DNA from: Flavobacterium croceum DSM 17960
GTDB lineage: Bacteria > Bacteroidota > Bacteroidia > Flavobacteriales > Flavobacteriaceae
Length of the DNA stretch: 64,000 nucleotides
Assembly: GCF_002917885.1 (NCBI RefSeq)
Contig: NZ_PQNY01000013.1
Coordinates: 22,485 to 86,484, forward strand
Reading direction: 5' to 3'
Part shown: positions 15,842 through 24,262 of the stretch, one piece after another
Layout of the letters: every line of letters starts with the position of its first letter
How positions within the stretch are numbered: the stretch's first letter is position 1
The notes under the pieces: generated by a model
Told to the model about the DNA's origin: nothing
The model's input: only the letters and a program-made list of their open reading frames with translations
Databases searched by the model: none
Position numbers and translations under genes: made by a program

Positions 15842-16165
15842 ATGCGTTTCATATCTATATTTATTTGTATATTTTTTGGTTTGATAACCTTTTTACCAAG
15901 TGTAAAGGCTATAAAAGAACAAATAAAGCCATCTATTTGTAACGAAAAATCTATTCTAGACAATACATCAAAAGCGGGAAGTTGTCAAAATGAAAAGTGT
16001 TTGTTAAACTTCTCATCTTCTATTTCTGTATTTATTGTTTTTGAAACTAATGAGCCAGTATTTAGTAATACTTTTTCGTATGTTATTAAAAATAATATAC
16101 ATATAAGCAATTTTATAAAGTCAAAATTTAATAATACGCCTTGGCAACCTCCAGAATTACTGTAA
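15842..16165 (+). CDS. Small secreted protein with C-terminal PWQPPE motif
   Basis: A 107-residue protein with an N-terminal signal peptide (MRFISIFICIFFGLITFLPSVKA) and a hydrophobic stretch SSSISVFIVF near the middle. It contains two Cys pairs (ICNEKS and CQNEKCLL). It ends with NTPWQPPELL, a tail seen on small exported flavobacterial proteins encoded beside RND efflux and metal-resistance genes; I recognise no assigned function. The start is placed at 15842, where the signal peptide begins, directly behind a strong -7 element. It probably shares a transcript with the kelch-like gene that starts 48 bp after its stop. Confidence 0.65.
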   Translation: MRFISIFICIFFGLITFLPSVKAIKEQIKPSICNEKSILDNTSKAGSCQNEKCLLNFSSSISVFIVFETNEPVFSNTFSYVIKNNIHISNFIKSKFNNTPWQPPELL

Positions 16166-16213
16166 TATTTATTAAAACATATTTAATTTAAAGTTTAATC
16201 AATTATTACATTA

Positions 16214-17818
16214 ATGAAAAATACTATCATTTTTGTATTGTTGATGAGTGTATGTATAGCGTATACTCAAAACAATACATCGTTTAATTATCAAATTCAG
16301 CTTACTCCAGTTTCAATACCCAATTTTCCAGGTATACACTCTTTTGCTTTTGGGCAGCACAACGGCAAATGGCTTATTGTAGGAGGCAGGCTAGACGGCA
16401 TACATGCTAGACAACCTTTTAATGCTTTTCCTGCATCTAGTAATAATACCAATTTATATGTAGTAGATGTTGCTACTTCTCAATTTTGGACAAAGTCTAT
16501 TGCAAATTTGCCTATACCTTTAAAAGAGCAGTTGCAGGCAACAAATTTTAATTTTTATCAAGATAATACAACGCTTTATTTAATAGGAGGTTATGCATTT
16601 TCAGAAACAGCTCAAGACCATATTACTTTTAATAAGCTCACAGCAATAGATGTACCTAATTTAATAGATGCTATTATAAATAATGGCAATATAGATACTT
16701 ATTTTAAACAAATTTCAGACGAAAATTTGGCTATAAATGGAGGTCAATTAGGTAAAATTGCTAATACATTTTATTTGGTGGGTGGGCATCGATTTGATGG
16801 CAGATATAACCCTATGAATAACCCAACATTTACACAAACGTATTCAAATCAAATTAAAAAATTTACGATTAACAATACGGCAAATGGCTTAAGTATTTCC
16901 AATTATGAAACCATTACAGATGCAATTCATTTGCATAGAAGAGATTACAATTTAATGCCTCAAATTTTTCCAAATGGAGAACAAGGATATACTATTTCTT
17001 CGGGTGTATTTCAAATAAATGTTGATTTACCTTTTTTATATCCTGTAGATATAAAAGCTAGTGGGTATTTTCCTCAAACAAATTTCAACCAATATTTGAG
17101 TAATTATCATAGTGCAAAAGTTTCTTTATATACTGCCGAAAACAACCAAATGCACAACTTGTTTTTTGGCGGAATGAGTCAGTATTATTACAATGGTACA
17201 ACGTTAATACAAGATACTAATGTTCCTTTTGTAAACACAATAAGTAGAGTAACACGATTTGCCGATGGTACTTTGCAAGAATTTCAACAACCAGAAGTAA
17301 TGCCCGCATTAAAAGGAGCTAGTGCAGAGTTTATTACAAATAAAGCGCTTCCTCATTATGAAAATGAAGTTGTAAAATTAGACGAAATAACTTCAAACGA
17401 AATTGTACTTGGGCATATAGTAGGTGGTTTATACAGTCCGTCTCAAAACCCTTTTACAGCCAATCAAACGAGTACAACACAAGCAAATAGTACAATATAT
17501 GAAGTAAAATTAATTAAAAATCAAGATTTAAATAATTATAGTGTTCCAGGTAAAAACCCTTATGATATTGTTGTTTCTCCAAATCCTAGTTATACAAACA
17601 AAGTGAAATTACAGTATTATGTAGATAAAATAGTAACATTAGATTATTTTATAAGCAGTTTAGACGGTAAGATTATAGATGATGGAGAAATTCAAGGTTC
17701 GCATATTGGAAATAATACTCTTGATTTTGAAATAGATGCTCCTAACAACTCCACAGTGATGCTTACATTTATTTTTGATGATAAATATTATGTAACCAAA
17801 AAAGTAGTATTAAATTAA
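16214..17818 (+). CDS. Kelch-like secreted protein with type A T9SS sorting domain
   Basis: A 534-residue exported protein. The signal peptide is MKNTIIFVLLMSVCIAYTQ. The body holds kelch-like blades (GKWLIVGGRLDG, TTLYLIGGYAF, TFYLVGGHRFDG, LFFGGMSQYY), consistent with a beta-propeller. The last 80 residues (from about GKNPYDIVVSPNPSYTNKVKLQYYV to VTKKVVLN) are a type A sorting domain for the type IX secretion system, so the protein should be translocated to the surface or released. It lies in the same unit as the 15842 gene, behind the perfect Crp/Fnr-type box. Propellers of this kind can bind ligands or form part of surface complexes; the ligand is unknown. Confidence 0.85.
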   Translation: MKNTIIFVLLMSVCIAYTQNNTSFNYQIQLTPVSIPNFPGIHSFAFGQHNGKWLIVGGRLDGIHARQPFNAFPASSNNTNLYVVDVATSQFWTKSIANLPIPLKEQLQATNFNFYQDNTTLYLIGGYAFSETAQDHITFNKLTAIDVPNLIDAIINNGNIDTYFKQISDENLAINGGQLGKIANTFYLVGGHRFDGRYNPMNNPTFTQTYSNQIKKFTINNTANGLSISNYETITDAIHLHRRDYNLMPQIFPNGEQGYTISSGVFQINVDLPFLYPVDIKASGYFPQTNFNQYLSNYHSAKVSLYTAENNQMHNLFFGGMSQYYYNGTTLIQDTNVPFVNTISRVTRFADGTLQEFQQPEVMPALKGASAEFITNKALPHYENEVVKLDEITSNEIVLGHIVGGLYSPSQNPFTANQTSTTQANSTIYEVKLIKNQDLNNYSVPGKNPYDIVVSPNPSYTNKVKLQYYVDKIVTLDYFISSLDGKIIDDGEIQGSHIGNNTLDFEIDAPNNSTVMLTFIFDDKYYVTKKVVLN

Positions 17819-17840
17819 GACTTTTTCTATTTCATAAATA

Positions 17841-17873
17841 AACACATTGTTTACTTAAGCAATGTGTTTTTTT
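17841..17873 (+). terminator. Intrinsic terminator after the kelch-like gene
   Basis: Stem AACACATTG/CAATGTGTT (9 bp), a ten-base loop, then TTTTTTT. It begins 22 bp after the stop and ends just before the double regulatory box of the next operon. Confidence 0.85.
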
Positions 17874-17934
17874 GTTACTAATGTTACACAGTAACAATTG
17901 TAACTGTACAGCCATTTTAAGCAAATTATTTTTG
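17874..17934 (+). promoter_or_regulatory. Double Crp/Fnr-type box plus -7 element for the RND operon
   Basis: Four half-sites form a nested mirror array: GTTAC-TAAT-GTTAC (17874-17887), three bases, then GTAAC-AATT-GTAAC (17891-17904). The downstream pair is centred 29.5 bp before the perfect -7 element TATTTTTG (17927-17934), exactly as at the sister promoters. The upstream pair lies 17 bp further out. The tolC-like start is 25 bp after the -7 element. Confidence 0.65.
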
Positions 17935-17958
17935 TTTCGTAATAATTATAAAATCATT

Positions 17959-19269
17959 ATGAATAAAAAAATAATAGGATTAGGAATTTTAATATTGTTT
18001 TCAGGTACTTTTTTGTATGCTCAAGATACGATACCTGTTTCCAAAAGTCAAGTCTTGCAAAAAGTCATCGAGGGTAATTTGCAAATTAAAATCGCCGAAA
18101 AAAATGCGCAAGTAGCAAAGGCCGACTATAAGCAAGCGCAATCACTTTTTTTGCCCAATATAAACACATCATACAGCGGAATATCTACTACCAATCCGCT
18201 TATGGCTTTTGGTTCAAAGTTGAATCAAGAAATACTAACCATGGCAGATTTCAATCCAGACTTATTGAACAATCCTGCAAAGACTCAAAATTTTTCTACT
18301 GTAATAGAAATTCAGCAACCACTTATTAATATTGATGGATATTATGGAAGAAAGGCAGCAAAAGCCAAGTATGAAGCATACCAACTACAAACAGAGCGTA
18401 TCAAAGAATATTTGCAGTTGGAAGTAACAAAAGCTTATATGCAACTTCAGTTGGCTTACAATGCTGTAACTGTTTTACAAAAAGCCGAGAATACAGCCAA
18501 AACCAATTTAAAATTAATTGAAAACTATTTTAAAAATGGAATGGTTCAAAAAACAGACGTGCTCAATGTACAAGTAAGGGTAAATGATGTTACCAACCAA
18601 TTGCAATATGCTAAAAGCAATGTAAAAAATGCTTCCGATTATTTAATGTTTTTGTTGAATGAAGATATGAATGGTAAAATTTATAAGCCAGCAGAGCTTT
18701 TTGATACTACTTTTAGTAACCATACTTTTTTGGAGTTTTCAAAAAGTAGAAAAGATTTTTTATCCTTAGAAAAATCAAACGAAGCCTATCAAAATATGAT
18801 ACAATCCAACAAGTTTAGTTTGTTACCACGTTTAAATGCTTTTGGAAATTACCAATTATTTGACAGTAAATTTTTAGGAACAGCAGCAAAAGGTTATTTG
18901 GTGGGTGCGCAATTATCTTGGAATTTATTTGATGGTCTAAAAACGTATGGCAAAATAGACAAAGCAAAAGCCGAATCGCAAAAAGCAGTTTTAGAAGCAG
19001 AACAATACAAAAAGCAGAGTGAGTTAGAATTTAACAAAACCAACAGGCAACTTTTAGATGCTCAAAATAAAGTATCTCTAGCACAGTTGGCGTTGCAACA
19101 ATCTCAAGAAGCTTATAGAATTCGACAAAATAGATTTTCTCAAGGTTTAGAAAAAACGACCGATTTATTACAGTCTGAAACACTACAATATCAAAAAGAA
19201 TTAGAATACCAACAAGCTCTATTTGAATACAATTTTTTATCACAATACTTACAGTTTTTGTCTAATTAA
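17959..19269 (+). CDS. TolC family outer membrane efflux protein (RND partner)
   Basis: The start is set at 17959, where a signal peptide begins (MNKKIIGLGILILFSGTFLYAQ). The longer open frame from 17872 would run through the promoter and operator. The 436-residue product has TolC architecture: paired long helices (LQVTKAY- and LNVQVRVNDVTNQLQYAKSN-type heptads) and the strand GAQLSWNLFDGLKTYGKID typical of the beta-barrel part. It is the outer-membrane channel of the tripartite pump whose adaptor gene starts 19 bp downstream. The operon is headed by the double Crp/Fnr-type box. Confidence 0.92.
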   Translation: MNKKIIGLGILILFSGTFLYAQDTIPVSKSQVLQKVIEGNLQIKIAEKNAQVAKADYKQAQSLFLPNINTSYSGISTTNPLMAFGSKLNQEILTMADFNPDLLNNPAKTQNFSTVIEIQQPLINIDGYYGRKAAKAKYEAYQLQTERIKEYLQLEVTKAYMQLQLAYNAVTVLQKAENTAKTNLKLIENYFKNGMVQKTDVLNVQVRVNDVTNQLQYAKSNVKNASDYLMFLLNEDMNGKIYKPAELFDTTFSNHTFLEFSKSRKDFLSLEKSNEAYQNMIQSNKFSLLPRLNAFGNYQLFDSKFLGTAAKGYLVGAQLSWNLFDGLKTYGKIDKAKAESQKAVLEAEQYKKQSELEFNKTNRQLLDAQNKVSLAQLALQQSQEAYRIRQNRFSQGLEKTTDLLQSETLQYQKELEYQQALFEYNFLSQYLQFLSN

Positions 19270-19288
19270 TCCTTAAAATTATTTAAAA

Positions 19289-20389
19289 ATGAAATATTTA
19301 TATTCACTACTTATAGTTACTTTTTTCAGTTTTCTACTACAATCATGTAAAAATGATGAAGCAAAAGTTGCAGATGATAGCATTGCAATAAAAGTTACTT
19401 TAAACAAAAATAATAATACACAAAATATGCCTTATGTAACAGCTAGCGGAAAAATAGAAGCCGAAAATAGCGCAAATGTAAGCACACGAATGATGGGCTA
19501 TGTTACTAAAGTACATGTAAAAGTTGGGCAAAAAGTAACAGCAGGACAACTTTTGATAAGTATAAACAATACCGATTTGTTGGCAAAAAAAGCACAAGTA
19601 GACGCTTCGATTATTCAAGCCACAGCAGCCTACAATAATGCTAAAAAAGACTACGATCGCTTTGTAAATTTATTTCAACAACAAAGTGCTTCTCAAAAAG
19701 AATTAGACGACATGACTTCTCGTTACGAAATGGCAAAAGCTGGGCTTGAAGCCGCAAAACAAATGCGAAATGAAGTGATGGCACAATTTAATTATTCTAA
19801 TTTAAAAGCTCCATTTTCTGGAGAAGTAACCAACACATTTGTAAAAGAAGGCGATATGGCAAATCCAGGTATGCCTTTGTTAAGTGTAGAAGGAGCTTCT
19901 AGAATGCAAGTAACTGCTATGGTATCTGAATCGGATATAGCAAAAATTCATAACGGTATGAGTGTGAAAGTTTTGGTAAAATCGTTAAATAAAGAAGTTT
20001 CAGGAACAGTGAGTGAGGTAAGTATGTCTGCAAAAAACACGGGTGGGCAATATTTGGTTAAAATCAATCTTTTGGGCACCAATACATCGGTACTATCGGG
20101 TATGTTTGTCAATGTTCAATTTCCGATAAAAAATAGTACTATAAATGCAGCAGAATCAAGCAAATCAGATAAAATTTTAGTGCCTCAAGATGCTTTAATA
20201 AAACAAGGACAACTTACAGGAATTTACACCGTAAGCTCAAGTAATACAGCTATTTTACGTTGGTTAAGAACAGGAAAACAATTTGGCAATCAAGTAGAAG
20301 TGCTATCGGGATTATCGGCAAATGAATCATACATCGTTTCAGCTGAAGGAAAATTGTATAACGGAGCTAAAGTTCAATTAGCCAATTAA
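19289..20389 (+). CDS. RND efflux periplasmic adaptor, lipoprotein
   Basis: A 366-residue membrane fusion protein. The signal ends in the lipobox LLQSC (Cys20). Domain order is: half-lipoyl with MMGYVTKVHVKVGQKVTAGQLLISI, a short coiled coil (about 95-150), the second half-lipoyl with LKAPFSGEVTNTFVKEGDMANPGMPLLSVE, a beta-barrel and a C-terminal membrane-proximal domain (DALIKQGQLTGIYTV, then LRTGKQFGNQVEVLSGL). It is of the AcrA/HlyD type and connects the RND permease to the TolC-like channel. It is in operon with both (gaps of 19 and 40 bp). Confidence 0.93.
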   Translation: MKYLYSLLIVTFFSFLLQSCKNDEAKVADDSIAIKVTLNKNNNTQNMPYVTASGKIEAENSANVSTRMMGYVTKVHVKVGQKVTAGQLLISINNTDLLAKKAQVDASIIQATAAYNNAKKDYDRFVNLFQQQSASQKELDDMTSRYEMAKAGLEAAKQMRNEVMAQFNYSNLKAPFSGEVTNTFVKEGDMANPGMPLLSVEGASRMQVTAMVSESDIAKIHNGMSVKVLVKSLNKEVSGTVSEVSMSAKNTGGQYLVKINLLGTNTSVLSGMFVNVQFPIKNSTINAAESSKSDKILVPQDALIKQGQLTGIYTVSSSNTAILRWLRTGKQFGNQVEVLSGLSANESYIVSAEGKLYNGAKVQLAN

Positions 20390-20429
20390 TTGGTTTATCG
20401 ATACAGTATCTCATTAACAAATTAAAATT

Positions 20430-23400
20430 ATGCAAGAAGGTATTTCAGGAAAAATAGCCCATTTTTTTATCAACTCAAAACTAACTATTTTATTAATGGT
20501 TGCTTTGATGATAATAGGCACATATAGTTCTTTTTTAATTCCTCGCGAAGAAGAGCCTCAAATTAATGTCCCTATGGCCGATGTTATGGTAGGATACCCT
20601 GGGGCTAGTCCAGCAGAAATTGAAAGTAGAGTAATAAAACCTTTAGAAAAAATTATAGGAAACATAAAAGGAGTAGAGCATATACATAGTATGGCAATGA
20701 ACGGTCAGGCTATGATTATTGTTCAGTTTTATGTAGGGCAAGATATAGAACGTTCGTATGTAAAACTTTACGATGAATTGATGAAACATGAAAATATGTT
20801 CCCTCAAGGTGTTTATAAACCTATGGTAAAAACACGCTCTATAGATGATGTACCTATGTTGGGTATTACACTTTGGAGCGAAAAATACGACGATTTTGAA
20901 CTTAAACAAATAGCCGAAGAAGTAACCACCGAGATAGAAAAAGTAAAAGATGTTGCTATTACCAAAGAAATAGGCGGTAGAAATAGAGAAGTAAAAGTTA
21001 TCTTGGATAAAGATAAAATGGCCGAAAATGGAGTAGATGCTTTAGGCATTATGCAAATGATTCAAGCTAATAATGGTAGCTCTCAATCGGGTAGTTTTGT
21101 AAATACAGACAAAGAATATTTACTTACAACAGGACAATTTTTATCAACTGCCGAAGATGTTGAAAATTTGGTGGTAGGTGTAAACAAAAATATGCCTGTT
21201 TATTTAAAACAAGTAGCGCAAATACAAGACGGAGCATCAACACCAAGAAGTTATGTTTCTTTTGGTTACGGAAAAGCCAATGCAGCTTTCAGCAAAAACA
21301 AATCGGAATATCCAGCTGTAACTATCTCTGTAGCCAAAGTGAAAGGAGCTGATGCTATGCAAATTGCAGAAAAAATAGAAACTCATTTAGAAACATTAAA
21401 AAAATCGTTACTACCCAATGATGTTCATGTAGAAGTTACACGTAACTATGGCGAAACAGCCTCACACAAGGTTGGAGAACTATTAATGCACTTAGGTATT
21501 GCTATTCTAGCTGTTACAGTACTGGTAATGTTGGCAATGGGTTGGCGAGGCGGTTTGGTTGTATTCTTTTCTGTACCCCTAACATTTGCTTTAACCTTGT
21601 TTAGTTATTACTTGCTAGGATATACATTAAACAGAATTACACTTTTTGCTTTGGTTTTTGTAGTTGGTATTGTAGTAGATGATAGTATTATTATTGCCGA
21701 AAATATGCATAGGCATTTTAAAATGAAACGATTACCTTTTAAACAAGCGGCTATTTATGCCATAAATGAAGTAGGAAACCCTACAATTTTAGCCACCTTT
21801 ACGGTAATAGCAGCCATTTTGCCTATGGCATTTGTATCTGGAATGATGGGGCCTTATATGAGCCCAATGCCTATAGGAGCTTCTATTGCTATGATATTAT
21901 CATTGTTTGTAGCCTTAACCATAACTCCGTATTTGGGTTACCATTTTTTACAAGAAAAAGATGAACAAAAGCACAAAGAAGAACAAGGTTTAGAAACATC
22001 TTGGATATATAAAATGTACAACAAGCTTGAAAGACCATTTTTAGACAATCCAAAAAGAAGAAATGTAATGCTTTTAATTACTGTATTGATGCTTTTGGGG
22101 TCTATAATGATGTTTTTTACAAAAAGTGTAGCTGTAAAAATGCTTCCTTTTGATAATAAAAATGAGTTTCAAGTGGTAATAGATATGCCCGAAGGTACTA
22201 CACTAGAAAGAACTACAGTAGTAACCAAAGAAATCGCACAATATTTAACAACAATACCAGAAGTTGTTAATTACCAAAACTATATAGGCACTTCTGCTCC
22301 AATTACTTTTAATGGATTAGTACGTCATTATGATATGCGTGGTGGTAGTAACATGGCAGACATTCAGGTAAATTTATTGCATAAAGAAGATAGAAGTAAT
22401 CAAAGTCATGATATTGCTAAAATTGTAAGACCCGAAATACAAAAAATTGCCAAAAAATATGGTGCCAATGTAAAAATTATTGAAGTACCACCTGGACCGC
22501 CCGTTTTATCTACACTTGTGGCAGAAATTTATGGACCAGATTATAATGAACAAATAAAAGTAGCCAAAGAAGTAAAAAATATACTTCAAAATACTTCAGA
22601 TATTGTAGATATAGATTGGATGGTTGAAGATAACCAAACAGAATATAAACTAGAAGTTGATAAAGAAAAAGCTATGCTAAATGGTATAGCGCCACAACAA
22701 ATTGTTGGAAATTTAACCTATTTGCTTCGCGAAATGCCTGTTTCCAATTTGTATGATGAGCGTTCAAATAATCCCGTAGGAATAACACTTGCTCTAGATG
22801 ATAAAGACAAAACATCATTACAAGACATTCAAAACATTAAAATAAAAGGAAGTCAAGGTAATGTAATTCCAATAGCTGATTTAGTTAAAATAAAACAAGA
22901 TACGCTACAAAAAACCATTTACAGAAAAGACCAAAAAAGAGTAGTGTATGTTACTGCAGATATGGCAGGAGTTTTAGAAAGCCCCGTGTATGCTATATTG
23001 GGAATGAACGAAAAATTACAAAAAATAAAATTACCACAAGGCTATAAAATAAATGAGTTATATACCGCTCAACCTGATGATGAGTCTGATTTTACAGTAA
23101 AATGGGACGGTGAATGGCAAATTACACTCGAAGTTTTTCGCGATTTGGGTGCAGCATTTTTAGTGGTAATCATTGTAATTTATATGCTTATTGTAGGTTG
23201 GTTTCAAAACTTTAAAACACCAATGGTAATGATGCTTGCTATACCATTATCATTAGTAGGAATTGTATTAGGACATTGGCTACTTGGTGCATTTTTTACG
23301 GCAACATCGTTTATTGGAATGATTGCTTTAGCCGGAGTTATGGTTAGAAATTCTGTTCTATTAATAGATTTTATCGAAATTAGATTAAACGAGGGCATAC

Positions 23401-23636
23401 CTTTAAAACAAGCAATTATTGATGCTGGAGCTGTACGAACAACACCAATATTGCTCACTACAGGAGCTGTTGTTATTGGAGCCTCGATAATATTGTTTGA
23501 TCCTATTTTCCAAGGACTTGCAATATCACTGGTAGCTGGAGCAATTGTATCTACATTGCTTACGTTGATTGTTGTACCAATAATCTACTATATTACCGAA
23601 CGAAAAAAATGGGAAAAACTTGCTGAAAAAGAGTAA
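20430..23636 (+). CDS. RND efflux permease, HAE-type (AcrB-like)
   Basis: A 1068-residue inner-membrane proton antiporter with twelve transmembrane helices in two halves and two large periplasmic loops. It opens with the RND N-terminal pattern (ISGKIAHFFINSKLTILLMVALMIIGTYSSFLIPREEEP). Helix 4 carries the paired aspartates Asp417-Asp418 in GIVVDDSII. This is the drug/hydrophobe HAE signature, unlike the single-acid motif of heavy-metal (HME) pumps. The substrate is unknown. Because it is under the same kind of box as the sulfur genes, export of a stress-related compound is plausible (inference). A terminator follows. Confidence 0.93.
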   Translation: MQEGISGKIAHFFINSKLTILLMVALMIIGTYSSFLIPREEEPQINVPMADVMVGYPGASPAEIESRVIKPLEKIIGNIKGVEHIHSMAMNGQAMIIVQFYVGQDIERSYVKLYDELMKHENMFPQGVYKPMVKTRSIDDVPMLGITLWSEKYDDFELKQIAEEVTTEIEKVKDVAITKEIGGRNREVKVILDKDKMAENGVDALGIMQMIQANNGSSQSGSFVNTDKEYLLTTGQFLSTAEDVENLVVGVNKNMPVYLKQVAQIQDGASTPRSYVSFGYGKANAAFSKNKSEYPAVTISVAKVKGADAMQIAEKIETHLETLKKSLLPNDVHVEVTRNYGETASHKVGELLMHLGIAILAVTVLVMLAMGWRGGLVVFFSVPLTFALTLFSYYLLGYTLNRITLFALVFVVGIVVDDSIIIAENMHRHFKMKRLPFKQAAIYAINEVGNPTILATFTVIAAILPMAFVSGMMGPYMSPMPIGASIAMILSLFVALTITPYLGYHFLQEKDEQKHKEEQGLETSWIYKMYNKLERPFLDNPKRRNVMLLITVLMLLGSIMMFFTKSVAVKMLPFDNKNEFQVVIDMPEGTTLERTTVVTKEIAQYLTTIPEVVNYQNYIGTSAPITFNGLVRHYDMRGGSNMADIQVNLLHKEDRSNQSHDIAKIVRPEIQKIAKKYGANVKIIEVPPGPPVLSTLVAEIYGPDYNEQIKVAKEVKNILQNTSDIVDIDWMVEDNQTEYKLEVDKEKAMLNGIAPQQIVGNLTYLLREMPVSNLYDERSNNPVGITLALDDKDKTSLQDIQNIKIKGSQGNVIPIADLVKIKQDTLQKTIYRKDQKRVVYVTADMAGVLESPVYAILGMNEKLQKIKLPQGYKINELYTAQPDDESDFTVKWDGEWQITLEVFRDLGAAFLVVIIVIYMLIVGWFQNFKTPMVMMLAIPLSLVGIVLGHWLLGAFFTATSFIGMIALAGVMVRNSVLLIDFIEIRLNEGIPLKQAIIDAGAVRTTPILLTTGAVVIGASIILFDPIFQGLAISLVAGAIVSTLLTLIVVPIIYYITERKKWEKLAEKE

Positions 23637-23640
23637 AACA

Positions 23641-23685
23641 AAAAACTTATTCTGTGAGCATTATTGTTTTCAGAATAAGTTTTTT
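23641..23685 (+). terminator. Intrinsic terminator after the RND permease gene
   Basis: A 12-bp stem AAACTTATTCTG/CAGAATAAGTTT with a 16-base loop, followed by TTT. It begins 7 bp after the stop. Some readthrough into the next gene is likely, since no separate promoter is obvious there. Confidence 0.75.
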
Positions 23686-23700
23686 AAAAACAACATCGAC

Positions 23701-24006
23701 ATGAAATTATTATTAATTACCGCAGTATCCGATTTTGAAAAAGAAATCAAACAGTTGTTAAAAAAAGTAAATGTAAAAAGTTACTCATACAACAACGTAA
23801 AAGGCGTGAGTAATACCACCACCGAAGAGTTAAATTCAAACTGGTTTGGTGCAGAGCATATAGAAAACGATTCGGTTGTATTCTATGTATTTGTAGACAA
23901 AGAAAAAGTAGATCATTTTTTTGAACAAGTACATCTATTTAATTCAAAATTAGATTCAGTTTCAAAAATTCATCTAGCATCATTTAATATTGAAAAACAC
24001 AATTAA
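23701..24006 (+). CDS. PII-like small regulatory protein
   Basis: The start at 23701 (MKLLLITAV) is chosen; the longer frame from 23620 would read back through the terminator and the end of the RND gene. The 101-residue product has the beta-alpha-beta pattern of the PII/CutA-like ferredoxin fold: strand MKLLLITAVS, helix FEKEIKQLLKKVNVKSYSYN, a long T-loop-like stretch with GVSNTTTEELNSNWFG, then SVVFYVFVDKEKVDHFFEQV and a last strand-helix. Proteins of this kind are encoded next to RND pumps in flavobacteria and may sense or regulate transport. Classical PII uridylylation residues are not evident. I assign a fold, not a function. Confidence 0.65.
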   Translation: MKLLLITAVSDFEKEIKQLLKKVNVKSYSYNNVKGVSNTTTEELNSNWFGAEHIENDSVVFYVFVDKEKVDHFFEQVHLFNSKLDSVSKIHLASFNIEKHN

Positions 24007-24017
24007 AATTTATAAAA

Positions 24018-24203
24018 ATGAAAAATAGAATAATAAGAGGCATTGCAGGAACATTTATTTTAATGAGCTTGCTATTGGGTATTTATGTAAATGAAAATTG
24101 GTTTTGGTTTACAGGTTTTGTAGGGCTTAATCTTTTGCAATCATCTATTACAAAATGGTGTTTAATGGAAGATATTCTTGCAAAACTTGGCGTTAAAGAG
24201 TAA
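24018..24203 (+). CDS. DUF2892 (YgaP-like TM) small membrane protein
   Basis: A 61-residue protein with two transmembrane segments (IIRGIAGTFILMSLLLGIYV and WFWFTGFVGLNLLQSSI) followed by TKWCLMEDILAKLGVKE. This matches the DUF2892 pattern, whose C-terminal Trp-Cys sits at the membrane edge. It is 11 bp after the PII-like gene, so probably one transcript. A second DUF2892-like gene occurs at 7984 in the sulfur operon, but that one has a Cys-x4-Cys tail instead. The role is unknown. Confidence 0.85.
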   Translation: MKNRIIRGIAGTFILMSLLLGIYVNENWFWFTGFVGLNLLQSSITKWCLMEDILAKLGVKE

Positions 24204-24218
24204 GGTTTTTAATGTGAT

Positions 24219-24262
24219 GAAACCCATCGAGATAATTATTCTAAATCGATGGGTTTCTTTTT
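24219..24262. terminator. Terminator shared by convergent genes
   Basis: A 12-bp perfect stem GAAACCCATCGA/TCGATGGGTTTC with a 15-base loop; TTTTT follows on the plus strand. It lies 16 bp after the DUF2892 stop, and its right arm is inside the last codons of the symporter on the minus strand. Confidence 0.8.

Noticed and set aside
17872..17958. Longer N-terminal start for the second TolC-like gene
   Set aside because: The extra residues have no signal function and the DNA is needed for the operator and -7 element; the signal peptide starts at 17959.
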